From: Tribonema minus
Taxonomy: Eukaryota; Sar; Xanthophyceae; Tribonematales; Tribonemataceae
Length of the DNA: 64,000 nt
Assembly: GCA_017506865.1 (NCBI GenBank)
Contig: JAFCMP010000552.1
Coordinates: 186,001-250,000 of the forward strand
Reading direction: 5' to 3'
Both the position numbers and the translations under genes were made by a program. Positions 32,300-43,589 of this stretch are shown piece after piece (position 1 is the first letter of the stretch; each line of letters opens with the position of its first letter). The notes below the pieces were generated by a model. It was not told the DNA's origin and ran no database searches. It saw only the letters and a list, made by a program, of their open reading frames with translations.

Positions 32300-34250
32300 C
32301 GTGCTGCGCCCGCCCCGCCAGCGCGCCGCTTACATCGCCAGCACTGCTTGCATTGACGCCTCCGCCGGCGGACCGCCGCACAATTTGCCGCCTCCGCGCC
32401 ATGTGAGTTGCCGCGTTTGTTATGCGCGCAGCCTGGTGCGCCGTGACTGCCATTGTCCGGTGCGCCCGCCGCGCCCACCGCGCCAGCGTCGCTGGCACTG
32501 TGACAACTGCCGCCGCTGCTGCCAGCCGGTGACAGCAGTGTTCACTGGCCGGGCCGCAATCACGCGTCTTTCTATAGCCTCTTCAGAATCTGTCAGCGTC
32601 TGGAAAAGTATGCGCCTGGGCGCGGCATTTAATTTATTTTAAAGCCCATATGCCTTTGTCGTCACCCTACTCAAAGCCTCATGAGCTGCAGCCGCCGCAT
32701 GTGCATGCTGCAGCTTTGGCTGCCTCGCGCGCAGCAATGGTCCGGTCGCCGGCAGCGCCCACAGACAACTTGAAGGCGACCGCGGCAGTAGCTGCCGTCT
32801 CGGCCGCGCATACACCATGGCGCATCATGGCAGCTGGCAGCGTCTGGAACTTCCGCACACAACACAGTTTTGTTCTTTGCACAAAGGCTCAAGAATGCAG
32901 GCTGCGAGCGCCAGCTTGCATTCTGCCGTGTTAGGTGCATTTTCTCTGCTTTCTAGAGCTTTCATGCACCTTCTGTCCATGCTAGCTTCACATAGTATTC
33001 CAACATGCATGCTGCTCCAAGTCGGTTGTAAGGGCCCCGCGGATGGCTCATATATGCTACAGAAGGGAATTGTTCTTGGAGCAGCCTGGGACAGAATAGT
33101 GAAAGTCACACGTATTGTTATTTGTAGGCTACCTGCTGTTGCTGGCCCTGGCCAGCATGCAATTAGAAATACGCACACGCAGTGCAGGGCAGCACAGGTA
33201 GACTTGTTGCAGGCCGCCTGCAGGCGCCATGCCAGACCAGAACAGCACATAGAGGCACATATATATATACATCGAAGTATACAATATTGAGAGGATAAGA
33301 GATAAAAAGTAACCGTAATGTAGTCTCAACATGTAGTCTACTCGCAATTGCTCAAGTAGTACGTCATCACGTAACATACAATCAATGAGGGCCGATACTG
33401 AATCAAACACACTAGAACTTCGAACATGAGCGAGGTCCATATTCCCATACGAACTAAACTCCCTGGTGGCGTGCACCTCAGTGACCGAGGGCACATGTGC
33501 ACCCACTGGCAAAATTGTAACAGGTGCGGACGGGTGCAGTGTCACATGGTGCAGTGGCACTACGAGACCGGTGCCGCAGCGGCGGCAGCAGCGAGCATGC
33601 TGCGCGCGCACCGGCAGCGCGGCTACCAGCCTGAGCACAACAGCACAGAGACACCGACATCACGAGAGCAGCGTGCAATGGCAAACTCTGTATCTGATTT
33701 TACTGAGGCAGCGGCATCACGAGTGCCGCGTACCAACATCACATGTAGCATGCTGCGACATGACATAGTCACGGTTTTTGCTGCTTGGCTAATTAGGGCA
33801 CATGCACCTTACTGATACAAGGCTAGCAGGCGGCATATGACATGATGTCACTTGGGTGTATACATATAACCCTAGACCCAGCAGCAGCGCGCATGCCGCA
33901 AGTGCTCTGGCAGCGCGGCCACCATGATGGCTGCAGCGCAGTAGCACAGAGGCACCAACATCATGTCAGCGAGAGCAGCGCACAATCATTATGGCAAACT
34001 TCATAGAAGTACATTTTAAGGCAGCGGCATCATGAGTGCTGCGTGCCATCATCATAGCAATGCTATACGACATGGTCTTACGGCTTGGGCATGCCATCAG
34101 AGAGTTCAAGGTGCCAGGACTTCCCATAAAATGTCACTTGTGAGTATATGTAAAAGCGTAGACCTTACCTAGCTGGCCAAAGTGTTTCACCACAAGTAGT
34201 CAAGGCCGAGGGGTAGACTGTGGATTGGGGGGGGGGCGCAAGGGCAGCGC
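32300..34250. other. Region without a supportable gene
   Basis: Open frames here are Arg/Cys/Ala-rich and overlap on both strands. It contains two copies of the dispersed repeat (33540-33790 and 33880-34160). I see no domain or consistent exon structure. Confidence 0.4.
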
Positions 34251-34377
34251 ACAAAGGGTTGTGTGTGGCGTTCTTTACAATCAGCATGCGTCAGTTGGTA
34301 CGAGGGCAGCGAAGTGTGTGAGTTGCGCGAGCATGGCACTTGAATGAGTATGCACGCTGCACGCGCAAGTCAACTCA

Positions 34378-34607
34378 CCCTTGTCGCGCGCGTACGCGGC
34401 GCCGTACGCGCGCACCAGCCACTCGCGCAGCCCGCGCGACGCGCCCCGCAGCGCCTCGCGCCGTGCGCCGCCAATCGCGGCGCCGACCGCCGCGTGCGGC
34501 ACGCGCATCTGCGCCAGCACATCAGGTGACGGCGGCAGTAGCGGCGAGCCGCTCCTGTGCGTCGTCGCCGCTGCCGCTGCGGCTGCTGCCGCCGCGGCAA
34601 GCTCCAT

Positions 34608-34638
<31 letters not shown>

Positions 34639-34709
34639 CTCGCTCGCTGCTGCCGCAACGTCTCCGCGATTGTCGCTGGGGCCAGCGCCGCCGGTGTCGT
34701 GTTCACCAC
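34378..34709 (-). CDS. Possible exon of an unrecognised GC-rich gene
   Basis: Minus frame with MVNTTPAALAPATIAETLRQQ, poly-Pro and poly-Ala runs, then VLAQMRVPHAAVGAAIGGA and REALRGASRGLREWLVRAY, ending at a good donor (GACAAGG|GTGAGT). The balanced C-terminal part argues for coding. Minus frames to 35521 (including DPHVTVDDKWFLAGEVSVSV) may be further exons. Homopolymers make every frame look open here, so confidence is low. Confidence 0.3.
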
Positions 34710-36163
34710 GGCCGGCAGTGTGCCGCACTGCGGTCAGCAGCGCAGAGGCGAGGGCTGCTGCTGCGCCGGGCGCCGCCGCCGCGCACAGCGCCGCCGCCAT
34801 GCCCACGGTGGCGCTGCGCGCAGCAGCTGCTGCTGCTGCTGCGGTGGCGCCGCCGCTGCTGCCTCCGTCACCGCCGCCAAGAAAGGTCAGTTGCTGCCAG
34901 CGGACGCCCTGCATGCACCAGCGCCAGTATCGCTGCGTGGACGCCGCCGCAGGACTTGCTGCCGCTGCCGCCGCGCTCCGCAGCTGCGCGCGCGACAAAG
35001 GCCATCGCGGGGGCGCCGCCGGTGGCACTCGCGGTGCCGCCGGAGGCAGCGGCGGCGCGCACGCTCACGGAAACCTCCCCTGCCAGAAACCACTTGTCAT
35101 CCACCGTCACGTGCGGATCGCTGCTGCCGCCGCCGGCGTCGCTGCCGCCGCCGCCGCAGCGACGCGCAGCGGCAAGCAATGAGAGTAGTACTCGAGAGAG
35201 TGCACAGGCGGCGCCGGCGGCGCCGGGCGCTCTGCTGCTGCCGCTGCCGCCGGCGCCGCAGCAGCAGCAGTGGCAACTCGCTGGAGCGCTGCAGAAGGGC
35301 TCCGCGCCGCACAGCGCTGCGCTGCAGACTGCCGCCTCTGCAGCGAATTCGCCCAGCGCCGCTGGCGCTGCTGTATCTTCCGCGCGCGCTGCATCCAGCA
35401 ACGCCAGGAGGCGCGGAGACCATGCAGCGCGGCACCGCGGCAGCAGAGGTCGCTGCTGCTCTCGCGGAGGCCCAGGAGGCAGCGGCGCGGGGGGGCTGCC
35501 TCTGCTAACCAGCAGCAGCACAGAGGCACCAAGATCTCAAGAGCAGCATGCAACGGCAACCGTTGTTCATTCAAGGCAGCGGCATCACGAGTGCTGCGTG
35601 CCATCATCATGGAATGCTGCAACATGGTGTTGCGGCTTGGACGTATGCATCTCACCAATAGTAGTTTAGAGGGGGGCATGTGCCATCAGAGAGTTCCAGG
35701 GTTTTTCCTATAGGATATCCCTGAGGCAAACAAAAGTAAAAAGTAACTATACCTAGCTGGCCAGAGTGCCAGGACTTCCCATCTGAAGTCACTTAGGTAT
35801 ATAAAGATGTCAAACCTCAGATACCTTCAAGTTACCTAGCTGGCCAGAGTGCTAGAGTGCCAGGCTCAGGTGGGGGCTGGCCAGATATTGAGTGAACATG
35901 AGGCTGAGGGGGTATTGACCGTCACGGTGCAGCTAGCTTTGATGGGGGGGGACGGGGCTCTGCTTCTGCGGACCACCCACCGAGCTTGGTGGTTTGCAGG
36001 TGAGTGCGGGGGGTGGTTTCTGGGGAGGTGCGGGGGGGGGTCTGATTGACAGCACCCGGATTGTCTGGTTCGGCAGCTTGCAGCACCAGCACCAGCAGCA
36101 GCCGCCTGCCGACGGCGTCCCGAACTCACCAGCGGCTGCCGTAGCTTTGCGTCGCAGAGTGGC

Positions 36164-36493
36164 GTGGCCGTGGCAGCTTACGCCTCGCACCTGGAGAGCG
36201 TAGTGGAGGCCCTGCTGGCGCTCGGGCAGCAGGCGTCCGGCGGTCGCGACGGCGGCGCTGATACAAACCTGAGCGCTGGCCGGCCGCCTGTGCGCAATGC
36301 CACCCCCACCAGCAGCGGCGGCACGTGGCGCAGCAAAGTGAGCGCCGGGGGGCTGCCGGGCGCGGTGATGGCGGAGCCCGTGGCGGGGGCGAGGCCTGAC
36401 GGCGTGGGGCTCGGGGCATGGCCCAGGGGGCAAAAGCGCGTGAGGATTCCCGCTGCAACAGAGGTACTACTACGCATCTTCAAGTTGAACTAG
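36164..36493 (+). CDS. Uncharacterised repeat-borne ORF (109 aa), right copy
   Basis: Right-arm counterpart of the minus frame at 19790-20200, with VAAYASHLESVVEALLALGQ, RPPVRNATPTSS and a C-terminus RVRIPAATEVLLRIFKLN-stop. Upstream codons are in another frame compared with the left copy. Function unknown. Confidence 0.4.
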   Translation: MAVAAYASHLESVVEALLALGQQASGGRDGGADTNLSAGRPPVRNATPTSSGGTWRSKVSAGGLPGAVMAEPVAGARPDGVGLGAWPRGQKRVRIPAATEVLLRIFKLN

Positions 36494-36779
36494 CTAATGA
36501 TCTGTCGAAAAGGTACTTTGGTACGCAGCGATACGCTGTGACAGCCAGCCAGCTTCTGGGATGACCGTTTTTGTGTCGCCGGGAACTTCAAGTTGTTTGA
36601 GAATTACCTCAGCGGCTGCATCTGATGGTCGCATGTGATCACTTCAATGCATCATCATCATAGGCATTTTGTATCAGCACACCATGCAGGTGCATGAAAG
36701 TAGTCTGGCTCAGCTTCCATTGCGCCGCCACAGCAGTCGTCAGTGCAGTTGACATTGTGTCGCATCTACATCCATTAGA

Positions 36780-37223
36780 ATGCCCACCCTGCAGTGCTCA
36801 GCATTCATGTGCTCCATCTGTCCAATGAGAGGATCACTGCAGGAGGTAGGCAACGCTCTGCTGAGCTGTGCTGCTCAACACTTGCTGACTTGTCTGATCA
36901 TCATGGCACAATCTCCCCGTGATTGGCTGTCGCTGCAGGCGGAGGCGCTGGGGGTGCAGCACGCTTACAAGCGCCAGCACCTGCTCTGGGCTGCAGAGGC
37001 CAATGCTCATCAGCACGGCGCAGCTCCAGAGGCGCAGCGCTCCCCAGAGGAGCGCGCAGCAAGCATCCCCCGCCGCGGCGGGGTATATGTAGACAACAGC
37101 TTTTTTGTGGCGGGACCCCCCCTCGCTGTGGTGGCAGGAGGAGTGTTAGACCTCATAGATGAGGTTGCCCTTGGGCAGCAGCGCACAGCACAGCGGAGCG
37201 CGCCTACACTACTGGTCGTTTAG
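36780..37223 (+). CDS. Longest open frame of the ~750-bp repeat family (147 aa)
   Basis: It includes SPRDWLSLQAEALGVQHAYK, RQHLLWAAEANAHQHGAAPE, SPEERAASIPRRGGVYVDN and GGVLDLIDEVALGQQ. The same frame persists in four other copies (16855-16643, 19493-19152 and 21462-21082 on minus; 43580-43789 on plus). It may be a fragment of a mobile-element protein; no family recognised. Confidence 0.4.
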   Translation: MPTLQCSAFMCSICPMRGSLQEVGNALLSCAAQHLLTCLIIMAQSPRDWLSLQAEALGVQHAYKRQHLLWAAEANAHQHGAAPEAQRSPEERAASIPRRGGVYVDNSFFVAGPPLAVVAGGVLDLIDEVALGQQRTAQRSAPTLLVV

Positions 37224-37619
37224 CTGGAGTGTTTCGAGGCATAGTGGCAGCCTTACGCTTGCGTTGGTTGTGTCGCCAGTGGCGACGGCCTCGTTGCACT
37301 CCTGGAGGATACAGCTCTTCCCTGTCATGACGCACGCGGGGTTACAGCGTTGTGTCTTTTGGCGGGGTGCCAGATTCTGAAGTGAGTTGTACCTAGTAGG
37401 CATACCGCAGCAACAGCAGCAGACGGCCGGCCACATTTGCAAGTGGCCGGATACTAGAGGCGGATCTTCACATGTTGTGAGTCTTGAAGTCAACCAGGCA
37501 GAGCCCATTGTCGTGCAAACAGTTGATCACAGTCATGACATGTGGTGCAGTTCAGAAAGTTCAACACAGCATGTGGTGATATGGTTTATGTTGTGTGTGC
37601 CAACACAGGCTTGATCTCC

Positions 37620-38970
37620 ATGTACACAAACCCAGATTCCAGTGCAGTTCAGACACACAGAGTGTTGTCATGAGACCAGTGTAGGGTAACAGATGCAGCA
37701 GCACACGCCATCATGACAATGCAATCTCGTATGGGATGTGGGATTGCAGAGGCTCTCCTGTGTGATGTTTTGCTGTTCGTGTGCACTGCTGCTCATGTTG
37801 TGCTTGCCGTCCAGGTGCCGTCACATATTTGGAACAGCTATTACATTGTGGTATGCATGTGCTTACATTTGCCCATGGTGGACTGTGTCGCCTTCCTGGC
37901 TGGTGGACAAGCTTGCAAGAAGGTTACGCAGGGCCTGTGACAACGCTGGACACTACCAATGCAGTGCAACAGATGGCTCAGTTTGTGCCCCACCATCTTG
38001 CATACTTGAAGTACATGAATGCGTGCCTTGTGATGCTTTGCATAGTGCCGCCGTGGCCTGCTCACTGCTGTGCCATATGCTCTCACCTTGCCCGGGCTGT
38101 ACCTACCATTCAAAACAAACCACAATGCTGCACCGCCTGTGCTTGACTGCAATGTCCTGGGTGTTGCATGCCTGCTGGATTGGCGCTGGTGATGCATGAC
38201 CTACATCAATGTCCTGCTTGATTGACCGTAGGTTATGACCTGCCCACCTACGCACCCAATACCATTCGCCGCATTCACCATAGCTTGCCCTACTTGGATT
38301 GGGGTCTCATGGTATGACGCCCGCCTTTGACGATCATTCCCCTGTAAATAAACATGCTGGCGTAAATAAACATGCTGGCGGGCATAGCACCTGCACGCCA
38401 CTTCCAGTACGGCAGTGAAGGAGGAGCACTGTGTGGAGGAGAAGTCCAGCTGCACATCGACTGCCCTGAGTTGAAGTATGTTTTTTTTTCTTTCCCAGAA
38501 CTTGTAGACAAGGCTCGCCGATGCAGACAAGTCATGCCTACAAGTCACTTCTCTCTAAAAGCCCAGGTCCTGCTTCTGGGGTGTGCATGACACATATTCA
38601 GTACTTGGCACCAAAGTTGCTGACTCACATGGTGGCCTGCTTCATATTCTTCGTGTTTGGTACTTCAGGCTCCTTATGTTCGGTCATTGCTGAGAGAGTT
38701 CGAGAGAGTTCAAGCTGTGACCTCACTCATAGCCAGCAGCTGTTGGGGGGGGGGACTAATGATGATGAGGGGGGGGGGGGGCTATTGTCCTGAGGGGGGG
38801 GGGGGGGGGGCTGCAGTGGGGTGGAGTGTTGACTGGAGACTGGGACTGGGGAGGGGGGGGGTCGCTGTTGGGGACAGAGGCTGTTGTTTTTGTTTGACGA
38901 TTCTTAGGCCGAGGTTGGGGGGTCTTGACAGCACCCGAATTAAAAATGAGCTGCAGCTAATATTGAAGCC
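37620..38970. other. Shuffled repeat segment of the right arm
   Basis: A CAGTGCAGTTCAGACAC repeat (37620-37800), a stretch of unique-looking sequence, a direct copy of 17836-18060 (38370-38640) and a C-tract repeat read in reverse (38740-38945) with long G runs. The plus frame at 37738-38199 is Cys-rich and carries no recognisable domain. Confidence 0.5.
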
Positions 38971-39237
38971 ATGACATTGTGCAGCAGCTCTGCAGGCAGC
39001 ATACTATGTAGCGCATTGCTGGCACGACTGTCACGGTGGGGGGCCATTGGTAGTGATGCACCAGTTTTGTGTGTGGTGTCTTGCAGCCGCATGCGCGTCA
39101 TGCATGGGGGAAGTCCTTGGCAATATGCTGTCTCAGAACTTTGCGTGCATGCAGGCTTCTTCTTCATGCACTACCAGTGTGCGTCCAGGTGTTGTCGACA
39201 CATGTGCCATGCACGTGTCTCGGTACCTGTACGACAT

Positions 39238-39296
39238 ATACTACCCCTCTAGGCGGCGGCTGCGGCTACACGGTGGCGGTGACACCGGCAGCGCAG
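39238..39296 (+). repeat. Left member of a 59-bp inverted pair
   Basis: Reverse complement of 41162-41220 with one mismatch. Both members start ATACTACCCCTCTAGG. In coding terms both spell TTPLGGGCGYTVA, and the homology extends weakly outward (a VVD-containing block), so these may be inverted copies of a polyprotein linker and not true terminal repeats. Confidence 0.85.
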
Positions 39297-39584
39297 GAGA
39301 AAGGGTTTGCTCGTCGCTTTGAACCTGGAGATCATGTTCTTGTACACTATCCGCCCGTTCGTAAGGGGCTGAGTAAGAAATTGAAAGCAGAACGCTGGTT
39401 GGGTCCATTTGTAGTAGAAAGGCGGATACCTGGGCTAGACACATATGTTTTGCGGGCGACGCATGCAGGGCAAGTCATGTTGAAGTACATCCACTGTAGT
39501 AGGCTGAAGTTGGCTACTGAGCGACAACTTGAAGTAGCGGTGCCGCCTCCACCAGATGTACACTTGCCTACGCGTGATCAATAG
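39243..39584 (+). pseudogene. Ty3/gypsy integrase C-terminal (GPY/F-like) domain
   Basis: The frame contains RRFEPGDHVLVHYPP, LSKKLKAERWLGPFVVERRI and YVLRATHAGQVMLKYIHCSR. The KLKxxWxGPF block is the GPY/F module at the C-terminus of gypsy and retroviral-type integrases. The catalytic DDE core and the zinc-binding N-terminus are absent upstream, where sequence is the inverted-pair segment. It ends at TAG 39582-39584 after PPPPDVHLPTRDQ. Confidence 0.75.
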
Positions 39585-39990
39585 CATGTGCCCTGACCCG
39601 GCTGACAGGCCATCAGCGGCTGCAGCACCAGCACCACGTGAAAAATGCCCATATGCTAAAGGTGACATTATAAGAGTTTCATTGGCTGCATGGGTAGATA
39701 GTTCTGATGATAGTTGTGATGGCTATGTGGTACACATTGCTTCCAATGGCACGGTGGGATTCATATGCCCGATTGGTGCAGCAGAGCCGGATGAGTTGAC
39801 GGCTCAGCTGCCCTCATTTGCAAACCGCTATAAAGGTCATGCGACTAAAGGCGACAAGCATCTGGCACGTCTCATCTATACACTGCATCATTCGTCACCG
39901 TTCCTTGGCGAGCGCACTGGCAGTTTCTGGCGGCCCATTGCAACAGCACCAGCGGTTCGGTTCTGCAATACCATAGCATATGTCAATTAG
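39556..39990 (+). CDS. 144-aa frame overlapping the integrase end
   Basis: Starts inside the integrase frame (+1 register) and reads CPYAKGDIIRVSLAAWVDSS, DGYVVHIASNGTVGFICPIG, AEPDELTAQLPSFANRYKGH, then LIYTLHHSSPFLGERTGSFW. Composition is balanced and protein-like. The alternating hydrophobic pattern suggests a small beta-barrel (SH3/Tudor/chromo-like), a kind of domain often found after integrase in chromoviruses, but I cannot assign the family. It may be the continuation of the polyprotein after a frame change. Confidence 0.5.
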   Translation: MYTCLRVINSMCPDPADRPSAAAAPAPREKCPYAKGDIIRVSLAAWVDSSDDSCDGYVVHIASNGTVGFICPIGAAEPDELTAQLPSFANRYKGHATKGDKHLARLIYTLHHSSPFLGERTGSFWRPIATAPAVRFCNTIAYVN

Positions 39991-40199
39991 AAACATCCAA
40001 GTCTTGTTGTTTGGCAGCGTTCACTTCCCCGCGCCTTGCGTGCCGCATGTTTCAGGAGGAGTGTCATATGAGGTGAAGACGGAGTCTTGGCGCGCAGCGG
40101 CGGGCGTTCTACATGCACATCTACCGGTGATGAGATCTTCAAGCGAAGGACCTTTCAACTTCAACCACCAGCTCAACTTCAGCAAGGGCGCTTTAACTT

Positions 40200-41100
40200 C
40201 AGCTATTGGCCTAGCGCAAGTGTGAGTGAATTACTACACGGCGCAGTGCGTGCTCCAGCGAGTTGCTGAGCACTGCCAAGGCAAGGGCAGCCTCAATCAG
40301 TCGCTGAGCGCTGCCCCAGGCCTGGAGGCGGATTGGGGACTAAGCTATTTGGGACGCACTCATGCGAGCTGCTGAGCGCTGCCAACTTAATGGGCCTGGG
40401 CGGACTGGCGTTGCATAGTATGGCCTAGCTACGGCGTGCAAAGCAAGTTGCTGAGCAGTGCCAAGAGCTTGGGGGCGTACTGTGGGAGTCAGGGCGGGCG
40501 CGCATGCGAGCTGCTGCGCCGCGCGCGGAGTGTGCGGTGCTCCTCACGTTGCTGAGCACTGCTACGGCCTGGAGCAGGGGACGTGGCCATCGTAGCCGCC
40601 GACTTGGCGGGGGGGCGCCATGGGGGGGAATTGGTCGTCAGCCTGGTTGGCAGCGCGCGGGAACTCGGGCCATATGCCATGAGACTGACCGCAGCCGAAC
40701 TTCCAGCCTCTTTCCTGTAACGTTCAAGGAAATGCGGGGAGAGTAGGCGCCAGGTGTATCGTTTTCTCCAGCAGGTGCATAGTCGCGTCTACCAGCGCGC
40801 ACCTCAAGGCACCGCCTACGTTATGGTGACCTTTTAGGGGTTGGGGAGGGGTTATACCCCTACAACAGGGCGTGCATGACACGGGGTGTAGTGGGGGGTT
40901 GCGCGAGTGCCTCAGGCGGGAGCGCAGTAGTGCGGGGGTTGCGTGAGTGCCTCAAGCGGGGGCACAGTAGAGTGGATTGCTTGTTTGCATCGCAGGTTGT
41001 GCGTTTGTTTGCTTGTGTACTACTAGGCAATTACCGGGGCGTATGTAAGTGGTGCAGCCTCTTTCAAATTGACGGGTGCAGCATTAGAGCCATATAGCCG
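40200..41100. other. Non-coding tail of the insertion with GCTGAGCACTG motifs
   Basis: Five or so copies of a GTTGCTGAGCACTGCCA-like motif lie irregularly in 40230-40570. The same string encodes SAQ peptides in the retroelement on the other strand (25.4-25.7 kb). Two near copies of GCGCGAGTGCCTCAGGCGGG follow at about 40900-40970. Confidence 0.5.
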
Positions 41101-41161
41101 CACACTGGCAGTTCTCCCCTCTGTTATTTCAGCACCAATGACGTCAACATATGGTGCTGCT

Positions 41162-41220
41162 CTGCGCTGCCGGTGTCGCCGCCACCGTGTAGCCGCAGCC
41201 GCCGCCTAGAGGGGTAGTAT
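41162..41220 (-). repeat. Right member of the 59-bp inverted pair
   Basis: Counterpart of 39238-39296. A short minus frame (41362-41144) includes APSVVDAIATPDCASQADTT just before it, parallel to PGVVDTCAMHVSRY on the left side. Confidence 0.85.
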
Positions 41221-42374
41221 CTGCTTGTGATGCGCAATCAGGTGTTGCAATCGCATCGACAACACTTGGCGCGCAGTAAAGTGGTGCCAGGCGTGCTGTA
41301 TCTGCTGAGGATTTGCATTGCTTATTTGCGGTAGGCCGGGCTTGCAGTAGCTCCTTATGCACGCTTCACTGTTATTTGATCCAGACGGCCGATGACGTCA
41401 TGGATGGGGGCGTATGTCGTGAAGCGGCATATTAGCGTGCATTAGGATGATAGATGTGTGTTGGCAGCACGTAGCACGCCTTGAGGTGGCCAGGGTTCAA
41501 TTGGAGAGTTGTGCCCGTCCTTGTCAACAGTCACCTCAAGTTGAATGGCAGCAGCGCTCAGCTGCATTTGTGCTTGTGTTCACCTAATGATCAGAAACCG
41601 ATCTGCATGCTTTAAGGAAGGCTTTTGTCCTTTTGCACCGCCACGTTTACCGGCGCCATGCAACTTGGTATCTGGAGAGAGTAGTTGCAAGCGCCGCTGC
41701 TTTCTCAAGGCAACATTCGCAGGCTTAGGCTGTAACTGGAGCAATGGAGCAGTTCCTCACTCCTGAAGAGTCAACACTGTGAGCTGGGACACCACCCAGT
41801 CACTATAATGCATATTAAGCATGAGTGGCCTCACTGCTGTGGTTGTGAACTACTGCTATAAACTACACACCTTGCGACTCCTGAGACCTCAGTTCCACAT
41901 GCCCATGTGCTGTGTGCAAACCCATATCAAATGAGAGCATAGCCAGCGGCCAAAGGCAGTGGAGAGAAGTCCTGTCAGGAAGTCATGGTGTTGGGTTCTT
42001 ATATATATAGCACACAAGGCATCGCGCACCGGCGGTTACGCAACCCTACTTCAACAACGGCTCCACCTAGGGTCGCCTTACCACACCAGTGGTACAAGCC
42101 CAGCTGCCAGTGCAGTTCAGACACAGAGTGTTGTCATGACCAGTACAGGGTAGCAGCGCCTGACAATGCGAGCTTATATTTGTGAGGCTGTCCCTGTTTC
42201 ATGTTTTGCTCTTGTGACAGCTGTTTGTCTGTGTGCTCGGTCTGCATGGGGACCTGATGTCATGTTTCCCATTGATTGATGCATGCCTGAGGGTGAACTT
42301 GAAGTTTGCTGTGGCTTGACTGTCATCATGCTTACAGCCACAAGCACCAGCAGTCTGAGGCTAGTGGTCTAAGT

Positions 42375-42917
42375 CTACCCGTGAGTCAGCAGCTTCGGTG
42401 CCAAGTACTGAATAGGTGTCATGCACAACCCAAGAGCAGGACCTGGTTTAGGTATGTGACAAATTTGTAGATCTAGAGGGAGTGACTTGTAGGCAAGACT
42501 CGTATTCATCGGCGAGTCTTGTCTACGAGTGTTTTTTTGAAAAAAAAAACAGTCGCTCCTTTGCCGCACTTGAAAGTGGCGTGTGGGTGCTATGCCCGCC
42601 AGCATGTTCCTGGTTGCGGCCATGGAAAAAGGCATCGTTGCCTGAGATGAAAACCTGAGGAGGAGGGGGGGGGGGAAATTCGAAATTTGGGGCAGGGCGA
42701 CGGCGCCGCTGCTGGAGGTCAGAGAATGGGTGTAGCCTAGGCATCCCTTTGACAGCAGCGCCACCCAGTCCAGGATGTCGGCCAGGGAGGTGGGCAGGGC
42801 TTGAGGCACGGTGCGGGTGTTGTAGAGGACGCCGTCTTCCCTGGACCTGCTGCTGGGCAGGGCACCTCCCAGCAGCACAACGTCGCCACCACCGCTGCCT
42901 CCCCCTGGCGCTGCCAT
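42375..42917 (-). CDS. Uncharacterised arm ORF, right copy (180 aa)
   Basis: Mirror of 17526-18071, same frame and length apart from the homopolymer near the end. Substitutions are few (ADVL to ADIL, THYL to THSL). Confidence 0.3.
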   Translation of the reverse strand: MAAPGGGSGGGDVVLLGGALPSSRSREDGVLYNTRTVPQALPTSLADILDWVALLSKGCLGYTHSLTSSSGAVALPQISNFPPPLLLRFSSQATMPFSMAATRNMLAGIAPTRHFQVRQRSDCFFFQKNTRRQDSPMNTSLAYKSLPLDLQICHIPKPGPALGLCMTPIQYLAPKLLTHG

Positions 42918-43589
42918 GACACATCCGTCCCCCCAGCCTCACGCGCTGCAACACCACTTCAACGCTCCGGGGGAATAACAAGTTCAAGATCGACTTGCCA
43001 TCCTTTTTAAACCTTCCAAGAAGGGGCTTGAACCTACTGGAACCTACATGAATGTAAATCCAGCGCTCCACTGCCAATTTCACCACTTTGGCAACTCAGT
43101 CTAGAGTCTAGTAAGGATTCGAATCTATGATGACCGTACCGGGCACGTGCCTTTTCCTCTAGGCTGTACTCCAACAGTGAAGGTCGTCCACGTCTGCCAC
43201 GACAGTGTGCTGTGCTATCCACCGCCACTGGCAACTAAACACACTCTGTCACCAGTTGGCCACTATGTAGTGCTTGATGGCTGCACGTATGCATCGATGA
43301 TATCACATGCCATCATGATGGGGTGGGATGATATCATAATGCAGATGGGCCGGACAGTTGCTGTTACTGGTCGCGTGGTGATTTGACACAGGACTGTGCA
43401 GCAGTGCTTACCTCCAGCTCGTGGTGGGGTGGCCCCCATGGTGGCCACTGACTGGGGGGGGGGGGGGGGGCTTGTCGCTCCTGATGCGGGACTCGGGGGG
43501 GGGGGGTTGTCGCTGTTGACAGAGGCTGTTGTTGAATTTCAGGCCGAGGGTTGGGGGGTCTTGACAGCACCCGGAGTCGATGTTTAGGA

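Larger units (their letters stand above)
39179..42080. mobile_element. 2.9-kb insertion in the right arm with integrase remnant
   Basis: In the left arm the matching site (near 18345-18360) is continuous. Here the same flanks are separated by 2.9 kb, with ACCAGTG on both sides (39172-39178 and about 42081-42087), as expected for a target-site duplication. Inside are a gypsy-type integrase C-terminal domain, a second frame (39556-39990) and a 59-bp inverted pair. No LTR or transposase core was found. Confidence 0.65.

Noticed and set aside
34381..35669. Long plus-strand frames of 370-375 residues
   Set aside because: GC-rich homopolymers open several frames on both strands; the plus frames are Arg/Cys/Ala low-complexity.
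39238..41220. Classical DNA transposon bounded by the 59-bp inverted pair
   Set aside because: No target duplication directly at the pair, homology extends past it as coding sequence, and ACCAGTG flanks a larger 2.9-kb unit.
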